A stretch of 64,000 nucleotides of DNA, taken from assembly GCA_002778195.1 (NCBI GenBank), contig PCDI01000008.1:616655-680654 (forward strand). The letters run 5' to 3'. A program made the position numbers and the translations under genes. The notes beneath the pieces are model-generated. The model saw nothing but the letters and a program-made list of their open reading frames with translations. It made no database searches and was not told the origin of the DNA. The stretch comes from Raffaelea ambrosiae. Its lineage: Eukaryota > Ascomycota > Sordariomycetes > Ophiostomatales > Ophiostomataceae. The stretch's first letter is position 1; every line of letters begins with the position of its first letter. Shown here one piece after another: positions 33,574 to 44,768 of this stretch.

Positions 33574-35492
33574 TCACAGATTGTACCTAAAGAATGGCGA
33601 CCGGTCGTCCAGTTCCTGTAGCTCTGCGGGCGTATATTTCGCCCTCACCTCCTCCTCGGTCATATTGGATCTCTCTTTGTTGATTCGCCAGTACGTCAGC
33701 TCCAAGACCACACAGGAAACCACTCCCGCCCCAGCCAGCGCCATAGACGTCCCAAATCCGGTTGGATACTTGGGACTCTCCCGATCCAGGTAGATGAAGC
33801 TCCCAATCACGCCACCGACGCTGCCAATCATTGCCATATATGCCACGCCCATGGCCCTCTTGCGCGCACCGAGATTGTTGACCGTCCAGGCGGCCACACC
33901 CGATGGGATCGGGTACAGACCAGCGCAGGCGAGGTGCACGGCAAAGTAGCACAGGGCAATGTTGTCCTTGAGATCCTCCGCCTTGGCGACGAGGATGGCA
34001 TACGCAACAATCAGGGTGAGTTGGGCTCCGACGAGGAAGGGCATTCGCCACGTGAACCGGTCGGCGAACAAGGACGAGACCAGGCCAGATATGGCTCCGA
34101 CAGTGTAGGGACTAGACCAGTATCAGTGTCGCGCAACTTCCAACGTTGGGTGTCATCGGAGCAGGTTGTGGGGTGGGACAGCTTACGGGATGGTCAGAAG
34201 CTGAGCATTGGACGCCGTAAAGCCCATGTTGCGAATAATCTGCGGCATGCTGAACTTGAGTCCATAGTTGGGCACGGTATTGGACATGAAGATCATGCCC
34301 AAAAAGTACAGCTGCCAGTCCTTGAGCACGTCCCAGAGCGCCTTGGCCTCGACCGTGTGGCTTACCACGGCCGGCCGGCCGCGCGCCTTGAGCTGCGTCA
34401 GCTCGAGGAAGCGCACCTCGTCCGGTGCAAGCCACTTGCGCGACAGTGCCGGCGTGTCCGGCAGCAGGAACCAGCTCACGCAACCTGCGACGACCGACGC
34501 TAGCCCCTCGATAATGAAGATGTACCTCCAGCCCTCGTAGCCGCCGAGCCCATCCATACGGACAATGCCGTAAGCCAGCAAGCCCGAGAAGGCGCCCGAG
34601 GCCGCACTGGCGGTATAGAAGATGGCGATGCGCGTCTGGGTCTTGTGTGGGGGGTACCACTGACCAACGATATAATTGGCCCCGGGAAAGAACCCCGATC
34701 TGGGAAGTTGTCAGCTCGTTGGAGAGAGAGATGCCGAAAGAAGACGTTGTTGAGCTATGTTGCAGCCGTCAAGGGAGCGGGGACTCACTCAAAGACACCC
34801 AGAATGAACCGGGTGGCGCAAAGTCCGCCCAAGTTTTTCACCACGCCGGTGAGAGTCATGATGATACCCCAGCAGACCACCAAACCGCCCAAGTAGATGG
34901 AGGGACGCTTGAATTTGCTGAGGATGTAATTGCTCGGAACGTCTTGCCATGGGCGTTAGCCGGGATGTTCCGTAGGCGTTGTCCGTCTGTGTGTCTGCTA
35001 CTTGCCAAATATGATGTAAGACACAAAGAACATGGCGATGGCAACGTTGTAGTCGGTACCACTCATGCCCAGCGAGGCCTCGAGTCCTTCGATCTTTGCA
35101 TTGCCTGGAAAGGGAGAAGAAGTCGAGCGTCAGTCTGAGAATCCGAGAAACGCCCAGCTGTGACAAAAACGGCTCGACGGGGCACCAACCGATGTTTGCC
35201 CTATCTATGATGGCGAGCAGGTAGAGGACAGACAGGGCTGGCACCAAACGCCAATCAAGCTATTATGGAACAATAATGTCACGTCAAAATTGTGCGTTCT
35301 TGATCACGAGGAAGTGGGAGTGTGGCCAACCTTGCGATATATCTTCTTCTCCTGCCCTGGCGACACTGTGGCCAGAAACTGCTCTTCCTCGTCTGTCAAC
35401 ACCGTATGATGGATCAATTCCTGTCCGACCTTTTCTATGTTACGGACATCCTCCTTGGAGCTCGAGTTCTGCTGGCCAGCGATAGTGGCCAT
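33574..35492 (-). CDS. MFS anion:cation symporter (Dal5/allantoate permease type)
   Basis: Six-exon model on the minus strand: 35331-35492, 35190-35259, 35006-35104, 34789-34942, 34187-34699 and 33574-34111, 511 aa in frame. Residues 1-54 are cytosolic. Twelve spans follow. VDWRLVPALSVLYLLAIIDRANIG-like span 1 reads here as LDWRLVPALSVLYLLAIIDRANIGNAK. The FDVPSNYILSKFKRPS motif after span 2 and FPGANYIVGQWYPPHKTQTRIA are hallmarks of the ACS family (TC 2.A.1.14), which carries allantoate, nicotinate, pantothenate or other organic anions. Intron 3 appears to use a GC donor (G|GCAAGT at 35005), needed to create FDVPSN. The start at 35492 was preferred over an upstream in-frame ATG. It probably serves the adjacent regulator or enzyme set. 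Confidence 0.8.
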
Positions 35493-36350
35493 GTTGGTAA
35501 AAAGGTCGAGAATGATGGTCTTGTAGATCTTGGCGTGAGAAAGTACAAACGGGGAGAAGAGTGTGTCTATAACCAGCTTCATCGCTTGTCTTTATGTTGA
35601 TGGTCCCATTGATGAAATCTCCGCGAAATCGCCATGAACTAGTTGGGCTTTCCGTCGCTTCTTCCCCATGGGGTACACCTGGCCGTGTGATGATGTAACA
35701 ATACCACATAAAATTCGGGGAAAGTTAGCACTCGAGGGTTGTCAACCGAAAATCGCCGGTGGTGTTGTTATTCCTGCGGGGAAGAGTGTCAGTTGAGATA
35801 TAAATGCGAATGAATCAAGTTAGCCTGTCATCTTGTCTGTTATTGTTGTTCGGCGACTGGCAGGACTGGGACAAGACGTATGGTCGTGACAACATCGCGG
35901 CAACGATCTGTGGAAACTAGCTTTCGGGCCAAGTCCCTGTCTTTTTATTTATATATTTTGGGCGAGTCATGTAACTTGGTACAAACAACTTCTGGGGCGG
36001 ATGATTTCGTGTAGTCTTATGCGCTTTGAGAGTTGAAAACAATAAAAGCCTCGAGGTTTTCTTTTTTAATAATGTGAACATTGGCGGAGCTTGAATTAAG
36101 GATGTGTATTTAGTCTTTCTTTTGTCGCACTTACGGCTATGCCGCAAATTTCTAATTCAAAGATTGGTTCCGACAAAGCCGACTTGGATTCAACGTGTTA
36201 ACTCCATCATGTCTGTATGGATACAGGTTATGAGAAGTGAGATGAAATAAGAATGGGACTGTTAAACGGCTAATTGTCAAATGGGAGTCAAATAAGCGGC
36301 TACTTATGTATATAAAGGATTTATACCCCTATACTATGTAACTACGTAGC
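35493..36350. other. Intergenic, AT-rich
   Basis: 5' flank of the MFS gene followed by AT-rich sequence with no recognised gene. Confidence 0.4.
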
Positions 36351-36500
36351 GTTTTTTGACCCCCCTTGAGCTTTTTTGACCCCCCTTGAGCTTTTTTGAC
36401 CCCCCTTGAGCTTTTTTGACCCCCCTTGAGCTCTTCTGACCCCCCTTGAGCTCTTCTGACCCCCCTCGAGCTCTTTTGGACCCCCTTGGACTTTTTCGAC
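36351..36500. repeat. 20-bp minisatellite, seven units
   Basis: Seven consecutive 20-bp units (CTTTTTTGACCCCCCTTGAG) plus a half unit. The first four are nearly identical and units 5-7 drift (CTCTTCTGAC, CTCGAG, TTGGA). The bottom strand is purine-rich (GGGGGGTC, AAAAAAG), so one strand is almost all purine in blocks. Confidence 0.95.
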
Positions 36501-36722
36501 CAATTAGAAGTTGCTTAGTAAGTAATACGATACGGGAGAAGATAGTCACGTGTATATTACCGTAGTCACCCGCTATATTGCTTCTTATTTCTGAATAAAT
36601 CCACCCCTTCTATTTACACAAAACTTGCCAAGAATACCGGAAGTATGTAGTCAGAGTTAGTAGTCTTGCATCCATCAACCCGTTGCTCTATAACCTAACA
36701 CTACTTGGTTTCGTACTGACCT
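36501..36722. other. Short 3' flank
   Basis: Between the minisatellite and the stop codon of the acetoacetyl-CoA synthetase gene. No feature seen. Confidence 0.4.
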
Positions 36723-38865
36723 CTACAACCTCGCTTGTATGGACTCCTCCTCGATATAATAGTATTTCTTGAAATCGTATAGACACTCCCTGTTCGCCAC
36801 GGTGGAACTGATCGTGCGTGGGATCTCTCCTGTGCTTACAACCGCCTTGACCAGCGTCTCGACTTTCTTCCCGTTCACCGTCATCGGGATCTCCTTGACC
36901 GGTACCACAAACCGCGGTACGTGTCTGGCAGTCAGGCCGCTGCGGATGGCGTCACGCAACCGCTGTCCCAGGGCGTGATCAAAGGCGCACCCGTCACGCA
37001 TGACAACGAACAAGAAGACGGACTCGTCGGCGTCCATGTTCTGACGGTGCCGTCCAATGCAGAGGGTGGTTTCGAGAACCTGGTTGAACGGGTGGGCTTC
37101 GGTGATGGAGTAGATCTCCGCCGAGCCGAAGCGGACGCCCTGGGGGTTGAGGACGCCGTCGCTGCGGCCGTGCACCTGGGAGCCGCCCGTGGCGGGGTGG
37201 AAGCTGATCCAGTCGTGCTGCGCCCAGCAGGGAAAGGCAAACCGTGCAAAGTACGTCGCCTTGTAGAGCCTGTGGTCCGTGTCGCCCCACAGGAAGACGG
37301 GCATGGACGGGAACGGCTGCCGGCAGATGAACTCGCCGGCCTGCCCCGACGCCTTGATGGACGCGCCCGTCACCGGATCCGCAACGTCGACGTCCATGCC
37401 CAGAATCGGCATCTGGAGCTCGCCTGCGTACAGGGGGCCGGCGGGGTCCGTCCCGACCCACGACGTGGCAATGTCGGTGCCGCCGGTGACACTCGTCAGG
37501 TGCACGCGGGGTGGGAAGACCTTGTAGAACCAGTGGTACTGGCTGGCCGCGAGATGGGACCCGCCCGTCTGCACCATCCGGAGCGAGGGAATGTGGTAGG
37601 CCGCCTTGGGCACGACACCCGTGGACTCGAGCTGCTGCAGGTAGCGCGGGGACATGCCCCAGTAGGCCACGTTGTGTTTCTGCACAATGTCCAGGAGGAT
37701 TTTCGCGGTCGGGAACGTCGGCGAGCCGTCGTACATGATCAGTGTCGTGCCTGCGGCGAGGTGGCCGACCATGATGTTCCACAGGACCCAGGACGTGCTC
37801 GAGTACTGCAGGACCACCTCTCCGCTCCGGAGAGAATTGTGTAGTTTGGAGATCTTGCGGTGCTGCAAGATGACGCCGTGTTGGTGGGCCAGGCACTTGG
37901 GGGGCCCGGACGTTCCGCTCGAGTAGAGGATGTACAGCGGTGCCGAAAAGGAGACCCGGCGGAACTCGAGCTTGTCATCCGGGCGGGACTGGTCAAGAAA
38001 GTCATCGAGGTCTACGTAGGGATGGGCAGGGGGCGTGTCCAGGGGTATGAGGACGACGAGAGGTTTTCGGCTGAGTCTGTCGGCAATGGACGAGATCTTT
38101 GGCATGTTTGCACGGCGGCGTCCCTTGTACGTCGTGTGGCTGTCTGCGAACAACACCGTCGGGCCAACGAGCTCCAGCCTCGCGATGCATCCCTAGTTGT
38201 GTCATCAGCAGGAACTGTCCGGCCCGCACAATTCATCCAAAATGTGGTTTTTGAAGACACACCTCGGCCCCGAAGTCCGACGCGACAGACGTGTAGATGG
38301 CGCCCAGGCTTGCCGCAGCAAGAAATATGGCAACCGACCAGTTCGATGTGGAGATCAGGGCCGCCACCCGGTCGCCCTCCTGGACGCCGGTCCGCTGCAG
38401 CGCGCTCCGTATCCTACGCACCCGTTCCCGCAGTTCGGCCCACGACCAGCGCTCGCCGTCCAAACTCTGCCCCTCGCGGATGCCGATCAAAGCCGGTGCG
38501 TCGGGTGCAACATCGGTCTGTGTCAGGACGTTCTCGGCGTAGTTGATGCAGGCATTCTCAAAGAACCGCGGTATCTCGCTCATCGGTATGTCAGGGTCGT
38601 ATGCCCGGGCCGTCCCCGGAGGCAGGTCGGGAACGATGCCGACATAGGACCAGAGGTCTACCCAGAACTCCTGCGGTGCCGTGACGGACCATTTCTGGAG
38701 CTCTTGTGAGTTTTGCAGGCTCAAATTGAACTTCTTATTGATGTGGTAGCGGTATTGGTTGATGGGGATTGAATCGGGCGGCTCAGTGGGCACCCAAACA
38801 GGCACAGGGGCCCCGGAAGAGGGCGCAGACGTGGCAATTCCGGAGGATGTGGTGATGTCTCCCAT
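36723..38865 (-). CDS. Acetoacetyl-CoA synthetase
   Basis: Two exons on the minus strand, 38263-38865 and 36723-38192, 690 aa, the usual length for the family. It activates acetoacetate with ATP and CoA. N-terminal features: the ACAS_N region (LQKWSVTAPQEFWVDLWSYVGI, RFFENACINYAENVL). The AMP-binding P-loop is LYILYSSGTSGPPK. WVLWNIMVGHLAAGTTLIMYDGSP and TGGTDIATSWVG are AACS-typical and differ from acetyl-CoA synthetase. The C-terminal catalytic lysine is in TVNGKKVETLVKA. There is no targeting signal, so it is cytosolic. It is divergent from an acyl-CoA dehydrogenase-like gene (432 bases between ATGs), suggesting joint use, for example of ketone-body-like products from amino-acid or fatty-acid breakdown. 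Confidence 0.88.
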
Positions 38866-39297
38866 TCTGTTGATCTGCCTCTCTTTCTTTCTTTTCTTTG
38901 TTTTCCCAAGTTTTCAAACGAGTACTCTCACGCGTAATCTGTGGCTTTTCTACCTACCAAAATACAGAGGTCGTCTAAATTGTTTGCTTGAACATTTGTG
39001 TCCATCCCTCGTGCCGGCACCTTTCTCGGCAGCTGCTTCTGCATGCCGTTTCGAGTACAAATGACGTTGAGGGCAGAAAAAAGCCGAATATCTCCAGCGG
39101 GGGCGCGGCGATTTTCGGAGGCTGCAACACCTCCTCACTGGATATGCCGAGAGGGGGCGGCGAGTTCGGTGTTTCGGCCCAGGCACGAGGGAGGACGCAT
39201 TATGTCTGGTGGCTGATTCTCTGGCGCAGAGGGGTATAACTCGACATTTGAAGTGCATCTGGCAGCTGCTCTAGACGAATAATCTGGTGCAAACAAG
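38866..39297. promoter_or_regulatory. Divergent promoter with CGG cluster
   Basis: Shared 5' flank of acetoacetyl-CoA synthetase and the acyl-CoA dehydrogenase. CGG triplets start at 39158, 39167 and 39175 (CGG-N6-CGG-N5-CGG) and at 39098, 39106 and 39116. The spacing is looser than in the arrays after 46 kb, so a related but different Zn2Cys6 factor may bind. Confidence 0.4.
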
Positions 39298-41356
39298 ATG
39301 GCTCCCCAAACGCTCACCCCCTCTACGATTGACTCTGGCTACCGGCTTCGGCCGGCGCCTCTCGAGAACCCAGTGTTGTCGGACGCTTATTTCCAGCGTG
39401 TCATTAACTGGTATCTCAGTCCAGAAGTCGAGAAAGACGTCCTCCCACGGCTCATCAAGTTTGGCGACGAGGCAGTTTCCGACTCTGTCCATACGTGGAT
39501 CGCCAATGCCGAGAAACAAGAGCCCTACGTCAAGCAGTACGACGCCTGGGGTAGCCGCTACCCGTACGACAAGCTCGTGACGTCAGAGGGATGGAAGAGG
39601 CTCGGAGAATGGGGTGCTAGAAATGGGTTTGTTCAATTCAAATGGAGCACCATCGCCTGGACCCTTTTTGACTGACTGAAACACAAATGCCACAGTGTCG
39701 TCTCGCTGGGTTACGAGCCGGAGTACGGACCTTTCAGACGGCTGGTGCAGCATTCATTGTAGGTGAAGCCCAACGGAGCCATGGGGAGATATATGGACTA
39801 CCACTAAAACAAAGACACAAAGCAACTACATTTTCTCGGCCTCCTCAGCCGTGCGGTCTTGCCCGGTGTCGATGACAAGCGGAGCCGCCCGCGTCCTCAT
39901 GCGCCAACTGCCGGGGCTGCCCGCCGATCACCCGTTCCATGCTGTGTTCCAGAAGCTCATTGCACGAGACGACCCGTGGGTGTCGAGCCAATGGATGACG
40001 GAGCGGCCGGGCGGAAGCGATGTCCGGAACTCGGAAACCGTCGCCGTCTACGCGCCCCTGCCGCCAAGCCAAAAGTCTAGCCCAATCGGCCGGATCGACG
40101 AGGGCGACTACCTCATCTCGGGGTTCAAGTGGTTCTCGTCGGCCACGGACTGCAACATGGCGCTGATCCTCGCCAAGACGGAGACAGGCCAGCTCAGCCT
40201 GTTTCTCGCACCGACTCGGAAGACGCCATCAGACAGAGAAGGGGGGGCCACCCGCCAAGAGGTCACGAACGGGGTCCGGATCCACCGGATGAAGAACAAG
40301 ATGGGCACCAAGGAGCTGCCGACCGCCGAGCTCGAGCTCACCAACGTGCGCGCGTGGATGGTCGGCCCCCAAGACCGGGGCATTGCCACCATTGCGCTGC
40401 TGCTCAACGTCACGCGCACGCACAACTTTGTGACGGCGCTGTCGTGCTGGCGGCGGACCATGCACATGGCCAAGTCGTTTGCCCGGGCACGCCACGTCCT
40501 GGACCAGCCCCTGTGGACGTTCCCGATGCACCTGCGCCTGCTGTCGGGCATGGAGGTCCAACACCGGGGCCTGCTCCAGCTGGCCTTCTTCACTACCTCC
40601 CTGCTTGGCTTCGCCGACTACGGCTTTCCGGAGCCACGGCCGGCGGAATACGTTCCTCTCCCCGACGCGGGACGGGATACGGAAGTGCTGCTCCGGGCCC
40701 TGACAGGGACCGCCAAGGCCATCATCTGCAAGGTGTCGACCCGGGCCCTGCAGGAGTGCCAGGAGGCCATGGGCGGCGTCGGCTACCTCGACGACCCGGA
40801 CGACCCGGAATACAACATCTCGCGCCTCCTGCGCGACACAGCCGCCAACATGACGTGGGAGGGAACGACCAATGTGCTGGCCAGCGAGGTCGTGCGCCAC
40901 GTACTCGCCGGCGACCACTTGCGTGTCATCGACGCGTGGCTGGAGCGGGCCATCCGCACGGTCCGGGACGGGAGCCGGCGGGATGCGCTCTTGTCGGCCA
41001 AGTCCAGACTCACCGACAGGCTCTCCGCTCACAGGGACAACATTGGCGCGGCACTGGCGGATGGGAGGCAGTACATGTTTACGCTCGGGTGGCTCCTCAG
41101 CGGCCTTCTCCTAGCGTTGGATGCTCAGCGAGACGATGATCCTGTCGCTCGTGAAGTCGCCAGGAGGTGGATCGTAGATGGCGAAGGGGGTGTCGGGGAG
41201 TTTGCCATCCCAGAGGTGGTTCGCCACGAAGGACCTCGGACGCCGACTTCGGAACGCGAGCGCCGGAACTGGGATTGCAGGATTGTCTGGGGAGTGGACC
41301 TGCCCGCGAATGCCGCGACCGGCTACCGACCCAAGGCCGCGAAGCCCAAGTTGTAA
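39298..41356 (+). CDS. AidB-like acyl-CoA dehydrogenase
   Basis: Three exons: 39298-39626, 39696-39758 and 39823-41356, 641 aa. The joins rebuild ARNGVVSLGYEPEYGPFRRLVQHSFNYIFSASSAV. It belongs to the acyl-CoA dehydrogenase superfamily, AidB/fungal branch. MTERPGGSDVRNSET is the FAD-side motif. GFKWFSSATDCNMALILAKTE, RMKNKMGTKELPTAELEL and the C-terminal MTWEGTTNVLASEVVRHVL are also diagnostic. No peroxisomal or mitochondrial signal is obvious. AidB-type members may oxidise branched acyl-CoA or act in alkylation resistance. The substrate is uncertain. Its divergent partner makes acetoacetyl-CoA, which argues for a catabolic role with CoA esters rather than DNA protection. Confidence 0.8.
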
Positions 41357-41903
41357 GGATGCTGGACTGCTCGTGACTATGGAGAACCATCTTGCAGCTG
41401 GCACGCTGTCCTCTTGCAGGACGGGGAATGTAGAGTATGAAAATTGGACTACCATGGTCGATGATAGGTTTTCCTGATATCCGTCTCGTTTACTCTGCCA
41501 AGAAGACATTGCCGTTTGAAATCGTGTGACGAAAACACTTAAATTATTGCCTTTTACGAGATATCCATAAATGCTGTCGACTGGCCCATTTACTTGGGGC
41601 ACTCCTTCATAAACTCATTCCCAACTCAACGACGACGAGAAGAAGTTTGAAAGATCCTAGAAATGCAATTGAATAAAGACGACCTTTGATGGTGGTCCTG
41701 GCTCCCCTTTACGTAGAAAACAACAGCCTAGAATCCCAGGAAAGACATACTCCGCCTTCCCACCCCGCATTCTCCCCATAGTTCCCCGAGGATAAAACGT
41801 GCCGACGAACAGAGAAATGGAAATATTTAAACGGCACTACGCTCCCCGCGTTTCAGTCCTCTCCGAATGGGCATCTCGTCCAATGATCAGTGTAGGGCAA
41901 AGA
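41357..41903. other. Intergenic region
   Basis: 3' flank of the dehydrogenase and 5' flank of the next regulator. No gene recognised. Confidence 0.4.
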
Positions 41904-44147
41904 ATGGCACCGCATGCCAGAGGCAGCAGGGCTTGCGCATTATGCCACAAGAAAAAAGCATGTGCCCCTCGAAGCATCGTGAAAAGCCACTGCTCGCTAA
42001 TGCTCGTCACAGGTAAAATGCGACTTTGCGGAGAACCAGCCATGCACCAACTGCTGCCTCAACAACTCTCCTTGCCGGTCAGTGGACCGGACAGCTGGTG
42101 AAAGGTAAAACGCGGAACACTGATCAGTATCTGGCCATGCAGGCCACACAAACGCAAGCGAAAATCATACAGCATCAGCCCCAGTCCACAGAGAGACGAC
42201 GAGGCCACCGCCCACCCCACAGCGCCGCGCACCGCTCCTCCTCGCCGACCTACGTACCCGGGTTCCTCCAGGACGCGGACAGAGAGCGTGGCTTCTGTCT
42301 CTGCCGATCCGGACCTCGGGGCATCCCGCCTCGTCGGCCGGCCCGCCACCCCCCCACCGCAATCGCTGCCGCCAAACGCGACGGCGCTCGAGACCCCCAC
42401 CGCAGAACAGAGCTATGTGGGCCGCAGCGAGTACCTCAGCAGCCAGGTGCCCTTCACCGAAGACACGAGCGCCGCCAAGGATGCGGGCCCCCGCCAGGAC
42501 GCGCTCTCGGACCTGGACATGCGCATCCTGACCCTGCGCCGGGCCTTTGACCTGCCGCCCCGCCCCGCCCGCGAGAGCCTCATCGACGCCTTCATGGAGC
42601 GCTGCCACCCCTGGATGCCCATTGTCGAGCGCCACTGGCTCGAGGACCGCGGCGACCCGTGCGGCCCGCCGCCCTCGCTGCTTCTGCGGCAGGCCGTGTT
42701 TCTGGCCGGCAGCCGGGTGCTCGCGAGCCCGCTCGTGCACACGGCGTCGTCTGCGTTCTACGACCGGGCCAAGGCGCTCTTCTTCCACGGACACGAGCCC
42801 AACACGACGCTGGCCCTGGTGGCCGTCAGTCTGCTGCAGTGGTGGAACCCGACCGGGCCCGAAACGTTCTCGACCAACACCAGCGGGTTCTGGGTGCGGA
42901 CGGGCGCCGAGCTCGCGTACCAGGTGGGCCTCCACAAGGCGTCCGACGAGGGCCGCTTCCGGGGCTTCCGGCGCCGGCTGTGGTGGACGCTGGTTGTACG
43001 TGGGCCGCACTCGTGTTGATTCGTTGCCTTTTCATGCATGAGCCAGTAACACAGGTTCCCATTTTTTGTTGCTCACATCCTTGCGTCGTAGACCCGCGAT
43101 AGCATCATCTCCGTCGGGACGGGCCGGCCCCGCACCATCCACCTCGCCGACAGCAACATGAAGCCCCTGACACTGGCGGACTTTGCGGCGCCGGACACCC
43201 GCGCGCGCCTGTTCATCGCCTACGTCTCCATCTGCCGCCACATGGGCGACATCGCCGAGGCCCAGCGCCGCCAGAGCCTCACGCCGTCCCGCCAGCAGCA
43301 ACTCGAGGACGGGCTGTTCCGCTGGCTCAAGGAGCTGCCCCGCGACCTCCGCATTGCGCGGCGCACCACCGGCGCACATGGTGGTGGTGGCGGCTCGTGG
43401 ACGACCATGCCGTACAACCTCGAGGCCCGCCAGCTGGCCGTGCCCTACTTCATCTCCCTCCTGCTGCTGCACCGATCCGCCAGCCCCCAGGCGCCCTCGT
43501 CGACGGTCTGCCTGATGGCGTCGTCGTTTGTCGTCTCCATCCTGGAGGAGTTCCTGTCCAGAGACCACGTCAGCTGCCTCGGCCCCGTCTTCACCTTTTA
43601 CGCCCTGGCCGCGGGCCTGACCCAGCTGGTGGGTTTCCGGTACCGCTCTCGGCGCGCGGTCGCGGAGCACGAGTTTGGCGTGGTCAAGATGGCGCTCCAG
43701 GAGCTGGGGAAGCGCTGGGGCTCGGCCCATGGCGCCCTCAGCGGGCTACTCCGGGCAAAAGAGGCGATAATCCAGCAGCCGCCCCTCGAAGGCGAGCCGC
43801 CGCGGCTCGCATCCGACCAGGTCGTCTTCTTTTCTGATTTCGGGGCCGAGCTCTGCCGGACATGGGATGTGGGCTTTGGCCGGACCGCAAGCGAGGCCGG
43901 TAGCGGACCACGGATCATGGATCCTCTCGGACGGCATGACGGGCAGTGGGATTATGATGCTGCGGGATTGGCCGCCTCGGCCCGGGTTCCCTTGGCTGCA
44001 TGCCCCCCTGCACTTGGCGACGGCAGCGAGGGTCGTGTTTTCGGGGCTGTGGCGGAAGATGACGTATCCCTATTTGCGGATCCGCTGGCAACGACGGACG
44101 GCTTCTGGTTGTTTCAAAACTTTGAATATCCCGACTACTTTGGGTAG
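41904..44147 (+). CDS. Zn2Cys6 transcription factor with fungal_trans domain
   Basis: Four-exon model: 41904-41957, 42013-42077, 42143-42995 and 43092-44147, 675 aa. The zinc cluster CALCHKKKVKCDFAENQPCTNCCLNNSPC is assembled from exons 1 and 2. Intron 1 lacks a usable GT and seems to start GCATGT. Exon 3 continues with a basic PHKRKRKSYS segment. The regulatory domain is evident in LIDAFMERCHPWMPIVERHWL, FWVRTGAELAYQVGLHK and FRRRLWWTLVTRDSIISVGTGRPRTI. The gene follows the acyl-CoA dehydrogenase in the same direction, 548 bases downstream, and is the likely regulator of the synthetase/dehydrogenase pair. Coding sequence is unusually GC-rich compared with the flanks. Confidence 0.82.
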
Positions 44148-44768
44148 TTGGATTGAAAAATGTACAGCTTACTCGACGGACATTCATTCATACTCATTCA
44201 TATACGCGCGAGGTCATTTCCTTGTGTTGCTTTATGTCTGTTCAACTCATCTACTGCGTGATCTAATGTCTCCATACAGTTTTGCAGTGAAAAGGCCACG
44301 CATTAGGACATCCTTGTCTACCGATCGTAGACACCTTATGGTTGATGTCCGTGTTTCACACCGTTGGGTCAGTAGTGTGACTTGGACGGCGATTTCGGCG
44401 AAATTCGGCGATTTGCTAGTTTCGCTTGTCTACGTCCGGGTGGTCTGGACCGTTTGCTGTGGAGAAACATCTTGCATGCCGAAAAGACCTTGGGCAAAAG
44501 CTATGTAATGGGAAGCAAGAGGCAGTCCTTCCACGTACGGCCATAGATGATGGAAAATACGGGATCCCGTCCGCTCTCCCCTAGTCAAACCATCAATCGG
44601 CGGATTAGTAGTTGGGTCGGTGACGACCAGCGAATACCCGCTGCTGTACGTTTTTTATTTTTATTTTTATTTTTGTTTTGAAATCCTACTTCTTTGCGTG
44701 TCTATCTTTCCTTTTGTTTTTCCAAAGCTCGTGGTTTTCTTGTGTTGTGATGAGAGCCAAGACGTGAC
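44148..44768. other. Convergent intergenic region
   Basis: Between two 3' ends. A group of CGG triplets starts at 44387, 44396 and 44406. A T-rich stretch (TTTTATTTTTAT) occurs at about 44650. No gene seen. Confidence 0.4.

Noticed and set aside
36334..36549. Minus-strand frame with repeated KGGQKSSRGVKK-like units
   Set aside because: It is only the translation of the 20-bp minisatellite, not a gene.
36921..37844. 307-codon plus-strand frame opposite acetoacetyl-CoA synthetase
   Set aside because: Antisense shadow. The minus strand carries the AMP-binding motifs.
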